Of a stretch of 64,000 nucleotides of DNA, positions 43,005-52,738 are shown piece by piece; position 1 is the stretch's first letter, and the number at the start of each line of letters is the position of its first letter. Both the position numbers and the translations under genes were made by a program. The notes under the pieces were generated by a model. The model was not told the DNA's origin. It saw nothing but the letters and a program-made list of their open reading frames with translations, and searched no databases. The stretch comes from Thalassospira alkalitolerans. Its GTDB lineage: Bacteria > Pseudomonadota > Alphaproteobacteria > Rhodospirillales > Thalassospiraceae. The stretch is from contig NZ_JFKB01000005.1 of NCBI RefSeq assembly GCF_002115745.1, forward strand, positions 186,001 through 250,000. Direction: 5' to 3'.

Positions 43005-44355
43005 TGTTTGTGGCACACCATGCGTCACGCGCCTTGGTCCCGCTGCCCGGCACCAGGGCATCCAGATTGACGAACCCGGTTTCGCCAAGGCTGGTTTCGA
43101 TTGGAATCCAAAAAGCGTCGCTTGCACCATCAATATAGACGGTTTCAAACCGCGCCAATCGACGCATGACCGGAAATTCAATGCCCGGACCTTTGCGCAT
43201 ATTCAAAAGATCGCGGTCGATATAATAAGGATCACGTTCCACCCCGATGATCTGTTCGACCTTGCGGGTTAATGTATCTGTTTTTTCGGCAATCAGTTCG
43301 GGGATGTCACGGGTGAGAAATCCCTGGCCGGGGCCAAAGGCAACCAGCAGACAGAATATCACAATGAAAATCGGGCTTAGATGCATCAGGGCATCAAGCA
43401 TCCCGATCTGTTTCCATTCATCACGCACACGTCTTGGCGGTTTTCCGTCATCCAGACGTCGCAGGTTTGCGCGGATTTGTTCGGCCAAGACAGAACGGTT
43501 TGATCCGATGAAATCATTGGCCTGCAACAGGACGGCACGCGCCAGGGGTTTGTTGCCGCTGCGTTCAAATGCGGTGGCTTGTGTAAACAGCAGTTTTGCA
43601 TTGCCTTCTGGCGGGAAAACGCCGCCGCGCATATTGCCAATGATCGCCCGCCATGCCGGGATGAAGCTGCGCCAGCCCCAGAACCCCCGGAACCATGTTT
43701 TGAAGCTGGCCTTTAATGCCATGCGCCGTGCCCCTTTGGGGGCAAGGTTTGCACGGATTTTTTCTATTTTCAGGGAATGCAGAAAGCCACGCACAATGGT
43801 GAATTCGACCTGCCGGGGTTGTGCGGAGACGACTTCGGTGATTGCACAGCGGATAAAGCCCGCCTGATCCGGGGTGGCACGGGGTTTGGCGTGGCGTTTG
43901 GCGCCGGGGTGAATGTTTGACTTGCGGGCTGCGTTGCGTTCCTGCTGCTGGCGATAGGCCTCGTTGGCGCGAGCAAACCGGTCTTCTTCGCTTTCGCGGT
44001 TGTTTTCGGCCTTGCGGCCCGATCCTGCAAATCCCTGACGGTGTGCGTCTGCTTTGCCAGGGCCTGCGGCCTGTGGGCCATAGGCGCCGCTTTGCTGTTT
44101 GCCGGTGTTTTTACCATTCGCCGATGCACCGGATTTTGCGTTGCGTGGTGAACTGGCCGGTGCCTTGCGTTCGCCAATCAGGATTTCATAGGCCTCGGTG
44201 ATGTCCTTGAATTTTTCTTCGGCATCAATATCTGTATTTCGATCTGGATGGTATTCAAAGGCAAGCTTGCGATAGGCGAGCTTGATTTCCTTTGCACCGG
44301 CATCCGGCGCAATGTTTAACAGGCGATAATAAATCCCGAGATGATCTTGGTTCAT
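42994..44355 (-). CDS. J-domain protein with a transmembrane helix and C-terminal SH3-like domain
   Basis: The 453-aa protein begins with a J domain (residues 7-62) carrying the HPD motif in FEYHPDRN, so it can stimulate an Hsp70. A low-complexity polar linker (65-165) follows. The middle region (170-320) has no recognised family and includes an Arg/Trp-rich part. Then comes one hydrophobic segment ([18 protein letters not shown] near 330-347) and a C-terminal SH3b-like domain with [15 protein letters not shown] and [11 protein letters not shown]. This order would put the J domain in the cytoplasm and the SH3-like domain in the periplasm, possibly near peptidoglycan. That reading is inference. 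Confidence 0.75.
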   Translation of the reverse strand: MNQDHLGIYYRLLNIAPDAGAKEIKLAYRKLAFEYHPDRNTDIDAEEKFKDITEAYEILIGERKAPASSPRNAKSGASANGKNTGKQQSGAYGPQAAGPGKADAHRQGFAGSGRKAENNRESEEDRFARANEAYRQQQERNAARKSNIHPGAKRHAKPRATPDQAGFIRCAITEVVSAQPRQVEFTIVRGFLHSLKIEKIRANLAPKGARRMALKASFKTWFRGFWGWRSFIPAWRAIIGNMRGGVFPPEGNAKLLFTQATAFERSGNKPLARAVLLQANDFIGSNRSVLAEQIRANLRRLDDGKPPRRVRDEWKQIGMLDALMHLSPIFIVIFCLLVAFGPGQGFLTRDIPELIAEKTDTLTRKVEQIIGVERDPYYIDRDLLNMRKGPGIEFPVMRRLARFETVYIDGASDAFWIPIETSLGETGFVNLDALVPGSGTKARDAWCATNSCD

Positions 44356-44573
44356 TCGTGAATAGGCATCCTGCGCGTAAAAACATCCCGAAACCGGGGG
44401 CTCAAATCATATTCCGTTTATATTCATTCTGAGGCAGGGATCATATGGTTCAAATCTTAACACGTTGTCACTTTTGCGTATTTGCCATATTTTGCAAGAA
44501 ATGATCGGTAATTGATCTGCAATCGGTCTGCAATTGGCCTTAGCCCTTAAGAACCGTTTAGCGAGTATGTGTC

Positions 44574-45620
44574 TTGAAATTGAAATTCTGGCAGCGTAAT
44601 GCTGACGATGACGGCGACGTTCTTGATCATGATGGTGATCATGGTGGCGAAATGTCGGAATTTGTCATGCCGGACGGCCACAGTCTGAAACTGGGCACAA
44701 AGATTCGCGCCAAATGGCAGGGCTACGATAATCCGGTCGAATATTACCTGCTGCAAAAGGAAATAGACGATTATCGCACCTGGTTGCGCAAGATGAAGAT
44801 CTTCCTTGCCCGACCGGTTGAGCCGGAATTGGGCGAGCTTGATCTTGATCACGAAGCGGGTCGCTGGCCACCGGAACGTATCAAGCTTTATGCCAAGCTG
44901 TTTGATCGTGGCATCATGATCCCTGGTGGTCATGACTATGCCATGGAACTGGCCAAGCCGCTTGCGCTTGATGAAACTCTGAGCTGTCTTGAAATCGGTG
45001 GCAAGCTGGGCGGTGTGGCACGTTTGCTGGCGGACAAGCTTAGCGTCTGGGTGACGGTCTATGAACAGGATGACGAGCTTGCCCTTTTGGGGATGGAGCG
45101 TTCTGTGCAGATTGGCGTGCAGAAAAAAGTACCGGTGCAAACTTTTGATCCGTCCAGCCCGGATCTGCGCAAGGCCTATTTCAACGTTGTTTATTCCTTT
45201 GGCGATATGTTCCGTATTGAGAACAAGGATGTTCTGTTGGTGGCATTGGCGGAAACCCTGCGCGATCATGGGCAGATTTTGCTAACCGATTACGTTCTGA
45301 CCACAGATGCCAGCGGCGATGCCGTTGAAGAATGGGCCAAATACGAGGATTTCAAGCCTTGTCCCTGGACGGCCGATCATTACAAAAGCGCGTTGGGGAA
45401 ACTGAAATTCGATATTCGTATTGCCAAGGACGAAACTGATATTCATGTCAAACAGATCAAATCGGCCTGGAAGGACATGCTGGCCGACATCCAGAACAGT
45501 GGTTTGGACCTGGATATGATGGAATATTTGGTTCCAGAGATGGAAATGTGGATGAATCGCGTAAAAATGCTTGAATCTGGTGCGCTGGCCTTCTATCGGT
45601 TCTATGCAACGATCAGATGA
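44574..45620 (+). CDS. SAM-dependent methyltransferase-like protein
   Basis: The 348-aa protein starts at TTG 44574. An acidic His/Asp stretch (residues 8-28) precedes LGTKIRAKWQGYDNPVEYYLLQKEIDD. A Rossmann methyltransferase core covers about 130-265, with the SAM loop SCLEIGGKLGGVARLLAD and the acidic end of strand 2 at VTVYEQD. DHGQILLTDYVL follows near 230. The C-terminal 70 residues are helical. The methyl acceptor is unknown. rpmJ follows from its own promoter. Confidence 0.7.
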   Translation: MKLKFWQRNADDDGDVLDHDGDHGGEMSEFVMPDGHSLKLGTKIRAKWQGYDNPVEYYLLQKEIDDYRTWLRKMKIFLARPVEPELGELDLDHEAGRWPPERIKLYAKLFDRGIMIPGGHDYAMELAKPLALDETLSCLEIGGKLGGVARLLADKLSVWVTVYEQDDELALLGMERSVQIGVQKKVPVQTFDPSSPDLRKAYFNVVYSFGDMFRIENKDVLLVALAETLRDHGQILLTDYVLTTDASGDAVEEWAKYEDFKPCPWTADHYKSALGKLKFDIRIAKDETDIHVKQIKSAWKDMLADIQNSGLDLDMMEYLVPEMEMWMNRVKMLESGALAFYRFYATIR

Positions 45621-45700
45621 TCGACCGATATCATGCTTGCTGCTGGCGACGAATGAATGGGTTTTGTCCCGATTTCTGTCGCTGCAACCTGTTTTAGGTG

Positions 45701-45729
45701 TTGACAGGGGCGGGGTGTACTTCTATTTT
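45701..45729 (+). promoter_or_regulatory. Sigma-70-type promoter of rpmJ
   Basis: TTGACA (45701-45706) and TATTTT (45724-45729) are spaced by exactly 17 nt, about 40 nt upstream of the rpmJ ATG. Confidence 0.75.
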
Positions 45730-45770
45730 CCGGCTTCCTCGAAGGGGCCAAGTTTCTAAGGTTTACAATT

Positions 45771-45896
45771 ATGAAGATCCGGAACTCATTGAAATCCGCC
45801 AAGCTGCGGGAAAAAGGCTGCCGTATCGTGCGCCGCCGTGGACGCGTATACGTAATCAATAAAAAGAACCCGCGTTTCAAGGCGCGTCAGGGTTAA
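45771..45896 (+). CDS. rpmJ: 50S ribosomal protein L36, cysteine-poor form
   Basis: The 41-aa protein [20 protein letters not shown]... ends NPRFKARQG and is clearly L36. The zinc-ribbon ligands (CxxC, then C and H) of the short form are lost: only one cysteine remains, and the protein has the longer N-terminus. It is therefore the C-minus type, which needs no zinc. A consensus promoter precedes and a strong terminator follows, so it is monocistronic. Confidence 0.97.
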   Translation: MKIRNSLKSAKLREKGCRIVRRRGRVYVINKKNPRFKARQG

Positions 45897-45926
45897 TTCC
45901 CGGCACCTTGTTCTCATAGGTTTTAC

Positions 45927-45965
45927 AAAACGCCGCATTGGTTTATCCAATGCGGCGTTTTGTGT
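45927..45965. terminator. Bidirectional terminator after rpmJ
   Basis: A 15-bp perfect stem (AAAACGCCGCATTGG and complement) has a TTTAT loop, with A and T runs at both sides. It serves convergent rpmJ and the adenylate cyclase gene. Confidence 0.93.
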
Positions 45966-45980
45966 TTTTGCCTTCGGAAA

Positions 45981-47840
45981 CTATATGCCTTGATCGATGC
46001 CGCTGATTTGAATGGTATAAACTGCGGTGGTTTCACTGCGCCCGCGTAGCAGGATGTTATCGGCAAGGCGTGCTTGTGTCTGGTCTGAAAGCTGATCGAA
46101 CGTGGTGCTTGCGATCAGGATGCGTGTTCCCAGTTCCTTGTTCTTGGCTTCCAGTCGTGCTGCGCTGTTGACCGCGTCCCCATGGACCGTAAACGTCAGT
46201 CTGTCTGGCGCGCCAACATTGCCCGCAACCAGCATGCCGGTATTGATCCCGCAACGGCACCGTAAATCTTTGCTGTCAAATTGTTCGCCGTGAACAAGAT
46301 GTTGCAGGGCAACGGCTGTTTTAACCGCGGCGTCGGCATGTTTGGGCACGTCGCCAAAGGCATTGAATACCGCAAGAATCGCATCGCCTTGAAATTGTGT
46401 GATAATGCCACCATTGCCTTCGATGATCGCGGTTGCCTTTGCGAAATAGGCATTCAGAATGGTTACGATCCGCTGTGGGGCGATGCTTTCGCTAAGCGTT
46501 GTAAAGCCGACTAGGTCAACAAACAGGATGGAGGCCTCGCATTGATGGGGCTGGATGTTTCCTGTGTCATCATCAGAGTCGAGCAGTTGCTGTGCAATGG
46601 CGGTTGGCAGGAACTTGCCAAATATCCGCCCGATCCGTTCCCGATCCCGCAGGGTGATGGCCAAATGGTTGAAAGATAGCGATGCATCGTTGAATTCGGC
46701 GATATGGCTTCCGGGCAGGACCGGCAAGTCGTCAAGAATGCCTTTTTCCAACTGGCGGGTTGCTTCGGAAAACCGTTTTAGCGGCCGGGTAAAATAATGG
46801 GAAATCAGGACCGCAAGCATGATTGCAAGCACCATGATTGAAACCCCAATCAGGGTCGCCAATTTCAAGCGTTGCCATTCCTGGGTAAATACTGATGGAT
46901 CAAAATGCATCCCCATTAAAATGGGCAGGCCCGCTGATTCTTCGAATTGGCGGGTGATGACAACATAATACCCATCGGCAAGTTCAAGCGATGAAGCCTG
47001 CGATCCGTTTTTTTCGTGATGGGGGGCGGGGGGATCAAAGTCGAATTCCTGCCATTGGTCCATATTTTCAAGAACCGGGTCGGCAAGTTCGTCAATGCCG
47101 GGCAGGATGGCAAAAATATCTTTGGCATCGATGTTTTCGGGGGGATGGGATTGCTGCCAATCGGGCAGCGAAGGATGGGCAATGACGTGATTATTGACAA
47201 GGATAAAGGGAGTGCGCCCGGCTTCGGTCGGATCGATTTTTAAATCACGGGAAAAATCGCCAAGCGAGACATATTGCACAAGGGTCCCCATATACTGCCC
47301 GTCTTGAAATAGTCCGATCATTTCGCTGATGACGACCTGTTTGACCAAATTGTTCCAGCGCGGGAACAGGGTGGAGCTTTGGCCGGGGCCGTTGGCAATC
47401 AGCGCGCGGGCAATTATATCTTCCGCGGGGGCGGCTTTGCCTGTGATGGATGTATCAGATGTTGGATTGTAACCGGTAAAGCGACCATCCGGTTTTATAA
47501 GTCCGATCATTGTCACGTCATGTTCGTTGGTGACAAGCGCGGCCAAGGTGTTTTGCCAGATTATGTCGTTATCGGGGTTCAGGTCACCATGTGCGACTTC
47601 GCGGGCGACCCACACATTGCGTCGCCGCATTCTGTCGACCCGTCCCCGCATGGCACTTTGTGCTTCTTCCAGATCGGCTTGGGTCATCGCAATCCAGAGA
47701 TTGCGGGTATTGTCATAGGCTGTATCAAGCCCGAGATAGAGCGCCAGTCCAACGCCCAATACGCTGGTGACAAAAAAGGCCCCCAGCAAAACACCCAGTA
47801 TTGAAAAACGCCCCCGGCGTTCAATTATCATTGTTTCCAC
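45981..47840 (-). CDS. Cache-HAMP class III adenylate cyclase
   Basis: The 619-aa membrane signalling protein has a first transmembrane helix (about residues 14-36), a large periplasmic sensor of dCache type (40-325), a second helix (329-350) and a HAMP linker (350-405). The catalytic domain (430-605) has FVDLVGFTTLSE with the first metal Asp, FQGDAILAVF with the second, and TVHGDAVNSAARLE with the transition-state Asn and Arg. It probably makes cAMP from ATP on ligand binding outside. It is a tandem paralogue of the next upstream gene, with the same domain order. The first codon is GTG, and ATG 47831 is possible. Confidence 0.9.
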   Translation of the reverse strand: METMIIERRGRFSILGVLLGAFFVTSVLGVGLALYLGLDTAYDNTRNLWIAMTQADLEEAQSAMRGRVDRMRRRNVWVAREVAHGDLNPDNDIIWQNTLAALVTNEHDVTMIGLIKPDGRFTGYNPTSDTSITGKAAPAEDIIARALIANGPGQSSTLFPRWNNLVKQVVISEMIGLFQDGQYMGTLVQYVSLGDFSRDLKIDPTEAGRTPFILVNNHVIAHPSLPDWQQSHPPENIDAKDIFAILPGIDELADPVLENMDQWQEFDFDPPAPHHEKNGSQASSLELADGYYVVITRQFEESAGLPILMGMHFDPSVFTQEWQRLKLATLIGVSIMVLAIMLAVLISHYFTRPLKRFSEATRQLEKGILDDLPVLPGSHIAEFNDASLSFNHLAITLRDRERIGRIFGKFLPTAIAQQLLDSDDDTGNIQPHQCEASILFVDLVGFTTLSESIAPQRIVTILNAYFAKATAIIEGNGGIITQFQGDAILAVFNAFGDVPKHADAAVKTAVALQHLVHGEQFDSKDLRCRCGINTGMLVAGNVGAPDRLTFTVHGDAVNSAARLEAKNKELGTRILIASTTFDQLSDQTQARLADNILLRGRSETTAVYTIQISGIDQGI

Positions 47841-47911
47841 TGCCCCGATGTTCCGGATTGGATTTCCGGATGATCGGGATAGCTTACTGAGGGTTGAGCG
47901 TGATTGAAAGA

Positions 47912-49801
47912 CTATCGCGAGTTTTGAGGGCGACAGGTGTAAAGTACGGTTTCTGAATGGCGACCGCGCAACTGAATGGTTCCGGCCTTTACAACACGTT
48001 CCGGATCGGAAAGTTGGTCGTGTGTGCTGTCTGACAGCAGGATGCGTGTGCCAAGAACCTTGTTTTCCCGTTCCAGCCTTGATGCCGTATTAACCGCATC
48101 CCCGTGAACGGTAAAGGACAGGCGGGCACTTGCCCCGACATTCCCCGCGATCATGCGCCCTGTATTGACACCGCAACGACAGCGGAGTGATAAGCCATCG
48201 AATTGGCGGGTATTGACCGCATGCTGGATGGCGATAGCGGAATCAAGGGCCGCATCGGCATGGTCATTCAACTCGTCAAAGGCATTAAACACGGCAAGGA
48301 TGGCATCGCCCTGGAATTGGGTGATGATGCCGCCATGTTCTTCGATGATGTTGGTCGTGCAGTCGAAATAGGCGTTTAGCATTGATACGATCTGTTGCGG
48401 GTCAAGCGTTTCACACAGGCTGGTAAAGGCTTCGATATCGACAAACAGGACGGTTGCCTCGCATTGTTGCGGGGGAAGGACGCCTGAATCTGTTCCGGAT
48501 GCCAGCAGTTTGCGCGCAATTGAGGCGGGCAGGAATTTACCAAACAGGCTGGTGATCCGTTCGCGATCATGGACCGCCTTGATCATATGGTTAAAAGACC
48601 GTGCCGCATCGTCATATTCGCGAATGCGGCTGCCGCTAAGATCAGGGAAATCGTGATTGTCGATGCCGTCTTTTTCGAAGGCGCGTGCGGCAGAGGCGAA
48701 CAGGCGGATCGGTTTGGTGAATTGACGTGCGATCAGGATTGCGATGATGATTGACAAGATCAGGACAACCCCGCCCATTGCCGATGCCAAAACCAACCGG
48801 TTCCATTCATCGTTAAACAGTGCTTCTTCGAAATGCATACCGATGATCATCGGCGAGAAGGGGGTGTTCAGGATCTGTTTGGTAACGATAATCGAATAAT
48901 GGCCGTTAAGTTCAAGACCCGATAGTTTAAGGGTGCTGGAATCACTTTTTTCAAGTGTCGTTTTACGAAAGCGAATGTTTTCAGACTTGCCGATATTGGC
49001 CAGAACCGGATCACCAATATCATTGATGGTCGGAAGCGGGATCGGGCTGCGGGCAATATCTGCACCATTCACAAGACTGGATGCGGTGCTGTTCCCCCAT
49101 TCACTTAGTCTGGGGTGCGCCATAACCCGGTTTCCGGCAATCAGGACAAAAGGAACACCGGGCAGGCCTTCTCGACCCCGGATCAGGCTGTTGGACAGAT
49201 TGGAAAGTGATAGATACTGGATAAATGTTCCCAGATATCGCCCATTAAGGAATAGTGGAATCCAGTTCGCGATCACGGTTTGTTTGAAATAGGGGTCCCA
49301 TCGCGGGAAACTGGTGTGGTTGGTTGAAGGTCCGCGTAAATGGGCCAGTTCGGAAAACAGCATGTCATCGGCGGGGAGCGTGCGACGGATATCGCGCATT
49401 CCTTCGGGGTTATAGCCGATAAACTGACGGTCGCCGGTAATCAGGCCATAGGCCATGACATCCATGTGTGATGCGGCGAGTGCGCGCATTGCATTTTGCC
49501 AGCCATGTTGAAAAGCGGGATCAAGGGTGCCGCTGGCAACCTGATCGGCAACCCAGGTTGCGCGCAAGCTGACATTTTCCATGCGTTCATGCATGCTGCG
49601 CTGGACCGATGTCAGGTCCAGGTCGCTCATCATGACCCAAAGATTTCGGGTGTTTTGATAGGCGGCGCCAAGACCAAGGTAAAGGGCAATGCCAACACCA
49701 AGAACGCTGGTGACAGAAAAGCCGGCGAGCAGAACCGTCAGAACAGAATATCTGCGTTTTTCAGCCAATTTATTCAAATTTCCCGAACAGAGGCTCCCCA
49801 A
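47912..49801 (-). CDS. Cache-HAMP class III adenylate cyclase, tandem paralogue
   Basis: This protein of up to 629 aa has the same architecture as its neighbour: transmembrane helix near 22-44 (SVTSVLGVGIALYLGLG), periplasmic Cache sensor, second helix near 340-360, HAMP, and a cyclase domain with FVDIEAFTSLCE, FQGDAILAVF and TVHGDAVNTASRLE. Both metal aspartates and the NxxxR pair are present, so it should be active. The two genes are separated by 71 nt and differ mostly in the sensor region, which suggests duplication and then divergence in ligand. There is no ATG near the 5' end, and TTG 49801 or TTG 49777 may be the start. Confidence 0.88.
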   Translation of the reverse strand: MGSLCSGNLNKLAEKRRYSVLTVLLAGFSVTSVLGVGIALYLGLGAAYQNTRNLWVMMSDLDLTSVQRSMHERMENVSLRATWVADQVASGTLDPAFQHGWQNAMRALAASHMDVMAYGLITGDRQFIGYNPEGMRDIRRTLPADDMLFSELAHLRGPSTNHTSFPRWDPYFKQTVIANWIPLFLNGRYLGTFIQYLSLSNLSNSLIRGREGLPGVPFVLIAGNRVMAHPRLSEWGNSTASSLVNGADIARSPIPLPTINDIGDPVLANIGKSENIRFRKTTLEKSDSSTLKLSGLELNGHYSIIVTKQILNTPFSPMIIGMHFEEALFNDEWNRLVLASAMGGVVLILSIIIAILIARQFTKPIRLFASAARAFEKDGIDNHDFPDLSGSRIREYDDAARSFNHMIKAVHDRERITSLFGKFLPASIARKLLASGTDSGVLPPQQCEATVLFVDIEAFTSLCETLDPQQIVSMLNAYFDCTTNIIEEHGGIITQFQGDAILAVFNAFDELNDHADAALDSAIAIQHAVNTRQFDGLSLRCRCGVNTGRMIAGNVGASARLSFTVHGDAVNTASRLERENKVLGTRILLSDSTHDQLSDPERVVKAGTIQLRGRHSETVLYTCRPQNSR

Positions 49802-49814
49802 CCCGGGGGGCAGT

Positions 49815-50252
49815 TTAGCGGCGATCGAATTTCGTGGAAAGGATGATTGAGCTTGCCGTGCGTTTTATTCCGGGCAGAGCCCCAATCAGGTCAAGGACGG
49901 CATCAAGTTCCTCGGATGTGTCGGCTGCAATTTCAGCGATCAGATCGTATTCCCCCGAAATCGCAAGGCAACGAATGCAATGGGTGATCTTTTGCAAGGC
50001 CCTGACCACCCCGGCAGATTGTTTTTGTTCGACCTGGATCATGACTTCGGCCAGCAAAAGTGATCTGGCCTCTTTGCCAAGCTGTACCGTGTATCCAACA
50101 ATGAATTTTGCCTGTTCCAGTCGTTCCAGACGTTCCTGAACCGCGCTTCGTGACAGATCGACATCACGTGCCAGTGCTGCAATTGGCATGCGGGCATTTT
50201 GTTGCAGGCGGGCAATCAGGCGCCGATCAATATCATCAAGTCTGCGTTTCAT
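49815..50252 (-). CDS. Lrp/AsnC-family transcriptional regulator
   Basis: The 145-aa regulator has an N-terminal helix-turn-helix (LDDIDRRLIARLQQNARMPIAALARDVDLSRSAVQERLERL, residues 5-45) and a C-terminal RAM ligand-binding domain (65-140). It is divergent from the saccharopine-dehydrogenase-like gene 168 nt away and probably controls it in response to an amino acid such as lysine. The two adenylate cyclase genes follow on the same strand after 13 nt, so it could share a transcript with the first. Confidence 0.88.
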   Translation of the reverse strand: MKRRLDDIDRRLIARLQQNARMPIAALARDVDLSRSAVQERLERLEQAKFIVGYTVQLGKEARSLLLAEVMIQVEQKQSAGVVRALQKITHCIRCLAISGEYDLIAEIAADTSEELDAVLDLIGALPGIKRTASSIILSTKFDRR

Positions 50253-50420
50253 CGGTTTTACCCGTTATTTTGATGGTTAAATCATTGATTTTCACAGTAT
50301 CACCGGGTTGTAACCGGCAGTCCAGCGGAAGACCATCAAAGAAGCATAACAATAACGTTATCCAGGGTATGGCAACGCATTGCATGCGGTCACCGATAAA
50401 AAAATGGGAGAAGTTTTAAA

Positions 50421-51497
50421 ATGAAAAAGGTTTTGATTCTGGGTGCCGGTAAAATCGGACGTATGGCAGCCGTCATGTTGCGTGAAAGCGGTGAATATGA
50501 CGTGACGCTGGCCGATTCCAACGGCCATATGCTTGAAATATGCGCCAAGGATAATGCTGCAACATTGGTAAATGTCGATGTTACCAACGAGGCTGCCCTT
50601 ACGGAAATTGCAAACGGCCATGATGCCATCCTGTCGACCTGTCCGTTTTATTTGAATGTTGCGATTGCCCGCGTGGCGCGCACGGTTGGGGCATCCTATT
50701 TCGATGTTACCGAAGATGTTGAAACCACCCGTGCAATCCGCGAAATTGCCCAGGACGCCGCCGGTGCATTTGTGCCGCAATGTGGATTGGCGCCCGGTTT
50801 TATTTCCATTGCAGCGCATGATCTTTTCAAACGGTTTGATACCGTTCAGAACTTGCGCCTTCGGGTCGGTGCTTTGCCACAAAACCCGACCAACCGTTTG
50901 AAATATAACCTGACCTGGTCGACGGATGGTTTGATCAACGAATATCTCAACCCTTGTGAAGCGATCCATAAGGGCAAGCGGATCGAAGTGTTGCCGTTGG
51001 AGGGATATGAGCGTTTCACCCTTGATGGTACCGAATACGAAGCGTTTAACACGTCGGGTGGTGTCGGGGCGCTATGTGACATGCTTGAAGGCAAGGTCGA
51101 CAACCTTGATTACAAGACCGTGCGCTATCCCGGGCATCAGGAAATCCTGAAAATTCTGATCGAGGATCTTGGCCTTGGTAAACGTCCGGACCTGATGAAG
51201 GAAATTTTTGAGAAGTCGCTGCCGATCACAAGTCAGGACGTGATTGTGATCTTTGCCGATGCAATCGGTTTGCGCGATGGCGAGCTATGCGAAGAAAACT
51301 TCATCCGCAAGGTCCATGGTACGGCAATCGGTGGCAAAAACTGGTCTGCGATCCAGATCACAACGTCGGCGGGTCTTTGTGCCGTCATGGATATGGTTCT
51401 GACCGGCAAACTGGCAGGCAAGGGATACCTTCGTCAGGAACAGGTTGCGCTTGATGATTTCCTGACCAACCGGTTTGGGCGTTATTACGCCAGTTAG
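50421..51497 (+). CDS. Saccharopine dehydrogenase / lysine 6-dehydrogenase-like oxidoreductase
   Basis: The 358-aa NAD(P)-dependent enzyme has an N-terminal Rossmann fold (VLILGAGKIGRMAAVMLRESG) and the saccharopine dehydrogenase C-terminal domain (AGAFVPQCGLAPGFISIAAHDL near residues 113-133, FNTSGGVGALCDMLEG near 210, KTVRYPGHQEILKIL near 233). GGGAG lies upstream of ATG 50421. Size and sequence fit the group that includes L-lysine 6-dehydrogenases and saccharopine reductases, so a role in lysine catabolism is likely. The divergent Lrp regulator supports amino-acid control. The exact reaction is undecided. Confidence 0.85.
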   Translation: MKKVLILGAGKIGRMAAVMLRESGEYDVTLADSNGHMLEICAKDNAATLVNVDVTNEAALTEIANGHDAILSTCPFYLNVAIARVARTVGASYFDVTEDVETTRAIREIAQDAAGAFVPQCGLAPGFISIAAHDLFKRFDTVQNLRLRVGALPQNPTNRLKYNLTWSTDGLINEYLNPCEAIHKGKRIEVLPLEGYERFTLDGTEYEAFNTSGGVGALCDMLEGKVDNLDYKTVRYPGHQEILKILIEDLGLGKRPDLMKEIFEKSLPITSQDVIVIFADAIGLRDGELCEENFIRKVHGTAIGGKNWSAIQITTSAGLCAVMDMVLTGKLAGKGYLRQEQVALDDFLTNRFGRYYAS

Positions 51498-51656
51498 GAC
51501 GTTGATCTGGTCGAAAAAGACCCGACCAAGGTGTCGGTGCTGATGAGATTTTGGATGGCAGGGCATGTGGTTATATTGCCCTGCTATTTTTGTTTTATTG
51601 TTTTTGCAGGTTGGCAATCACATATTCCTAAAGCTGGCTTTTAGGATAAACCCGTA

Positions 51657-52568
51657 ATGCGCTTTCTGTATGTGACTGTAACCATCGTTATGGTGTCTTT
51701 TATCGGCCTTGTCGGTTCCAATCCGTCACAGGCAGAAACAATGTCCGCAGGCGGACTTACGTTTCCTGTGCGCGATGCGGATATGTCGGGTGTGGTATCG
51801 TGTTATCGTGGTCAAAACGCATTTTGTGATCGTTGTGAAGCCCCGAATATCAATAATGTCTCGCTTGCCAATTACACCATATTGCGACACGCGCTTACCA
51901 TTGGCGGGGTAACCGCGCCTTTGGTGCCAGTGGCGTCACCGAATTCTGAACGAAGCCGCATGATGATTGCAAGTGGCAAGGCCAGCATCAAGTCGGACTG
52001 GACATTCAACATTGACGGTAACAAAGCCGTGTTGAAATCGGTTGCCTTCATCGAGAATGGCGAAATTGAAAAAGGTATTTTCGGTCGTGCGGATAATGTT
52101 TCGCTTGCCGCAGTACGACATGTCGATGATTTGAAAGGCCTGCGGGCCGTGATGAACCGTAACTGGCGGCTGGATTGGCAGGTTCTGGAAGAATTGGCGC
52201 CGGGGCAATTGTTGAACGCGGCCACGTCGCGCCAGATATTTAATCTGATTGATCAGCGTCGTGCTGATTTCACATTGCTTGAATTTTCGGCGGCTGCGGA
52301 TAAGGGGCGGGAAATTGACGGCATTCGACTTGTGCCGGTTCCCGGTATCAAGGTGGCCCTGCCCGGAAGTCAGCATTTCATGATATCGCGGCGTTTGCCA
52401 AATGCCGAAGATATTCTTGATCGTCTTAATACCGGAATTGAAGCCTTACGGGCCAATGGATTTATTCGAAAATGCCTGATTCAAAGCGGTATTTTCAATG
52501 CCCGGGTTGCGTATTGGTCGGTCATCAACACCGAACAATTGCACGGTTCGGGGATCCCGTCACATTAA
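51657..52568 (+). CDS. Exported protein related to family-3 solute-binding proteins
   Basis: The 303-aa precursor has a signal peptide ending SNPSQA. The mature protein has a cysteine-rich N-terminal part (CYRGQNAFCDRCEAP), a middle region with DDLKGLRAVMNRNWRLDWQVLEEL and NAATSRQIFNLIDQRRADFTLLEF, and a C-terminal part. The middle layout is that of two-lobed extracellular solute-binding proteins, where a ligand-induced difference and DQRRADF-type segment are common. No ABC permease is adjacent, so it may be a sensor or an orphan binding protein. The family is not certain. Confidence 0.65.
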   Translation: MRFLYVTVTIVMVSFIGLVGSNPSQAETMSAGGLTFPVRDADMSGVVSCYRGQNAFCDRCEAPNINNVSLANYTILRHALTIGGVTAPLVPVASPNSERSRMMIASGKASIKSDWTFNIDGNKAVLKSVAFIENGEIEKGIFGRADNVSLAAVRHVDDLKGLRAVMNRNWRLDWQVLEELAPGQLLNAATSRQIFNLIDQRRADFTLLEFSAAADKGREIDGIRLVPVPGIKVALPGSQHFMISRRLPNAEDILDRLNTGIEALRANGFIRKCLIQSGIFNARVAYWSVINTEQLHGSGIPSH

Positions 52569-52738
52569 AGACGGGATGCGGAACGGCGTGTGTCCTTCCA
52601 CACCGATAGAAAAATCATCCTTTTCCATCGGGAAATTTCTTGTCCGGGTACTTTAACGGCACAATGGAATTGCACGATTGTTAACGCTTTGCCATTACGG
52701 TGGGCAAAAGTTTCAATCAACGTCGGATGTAATGACCC

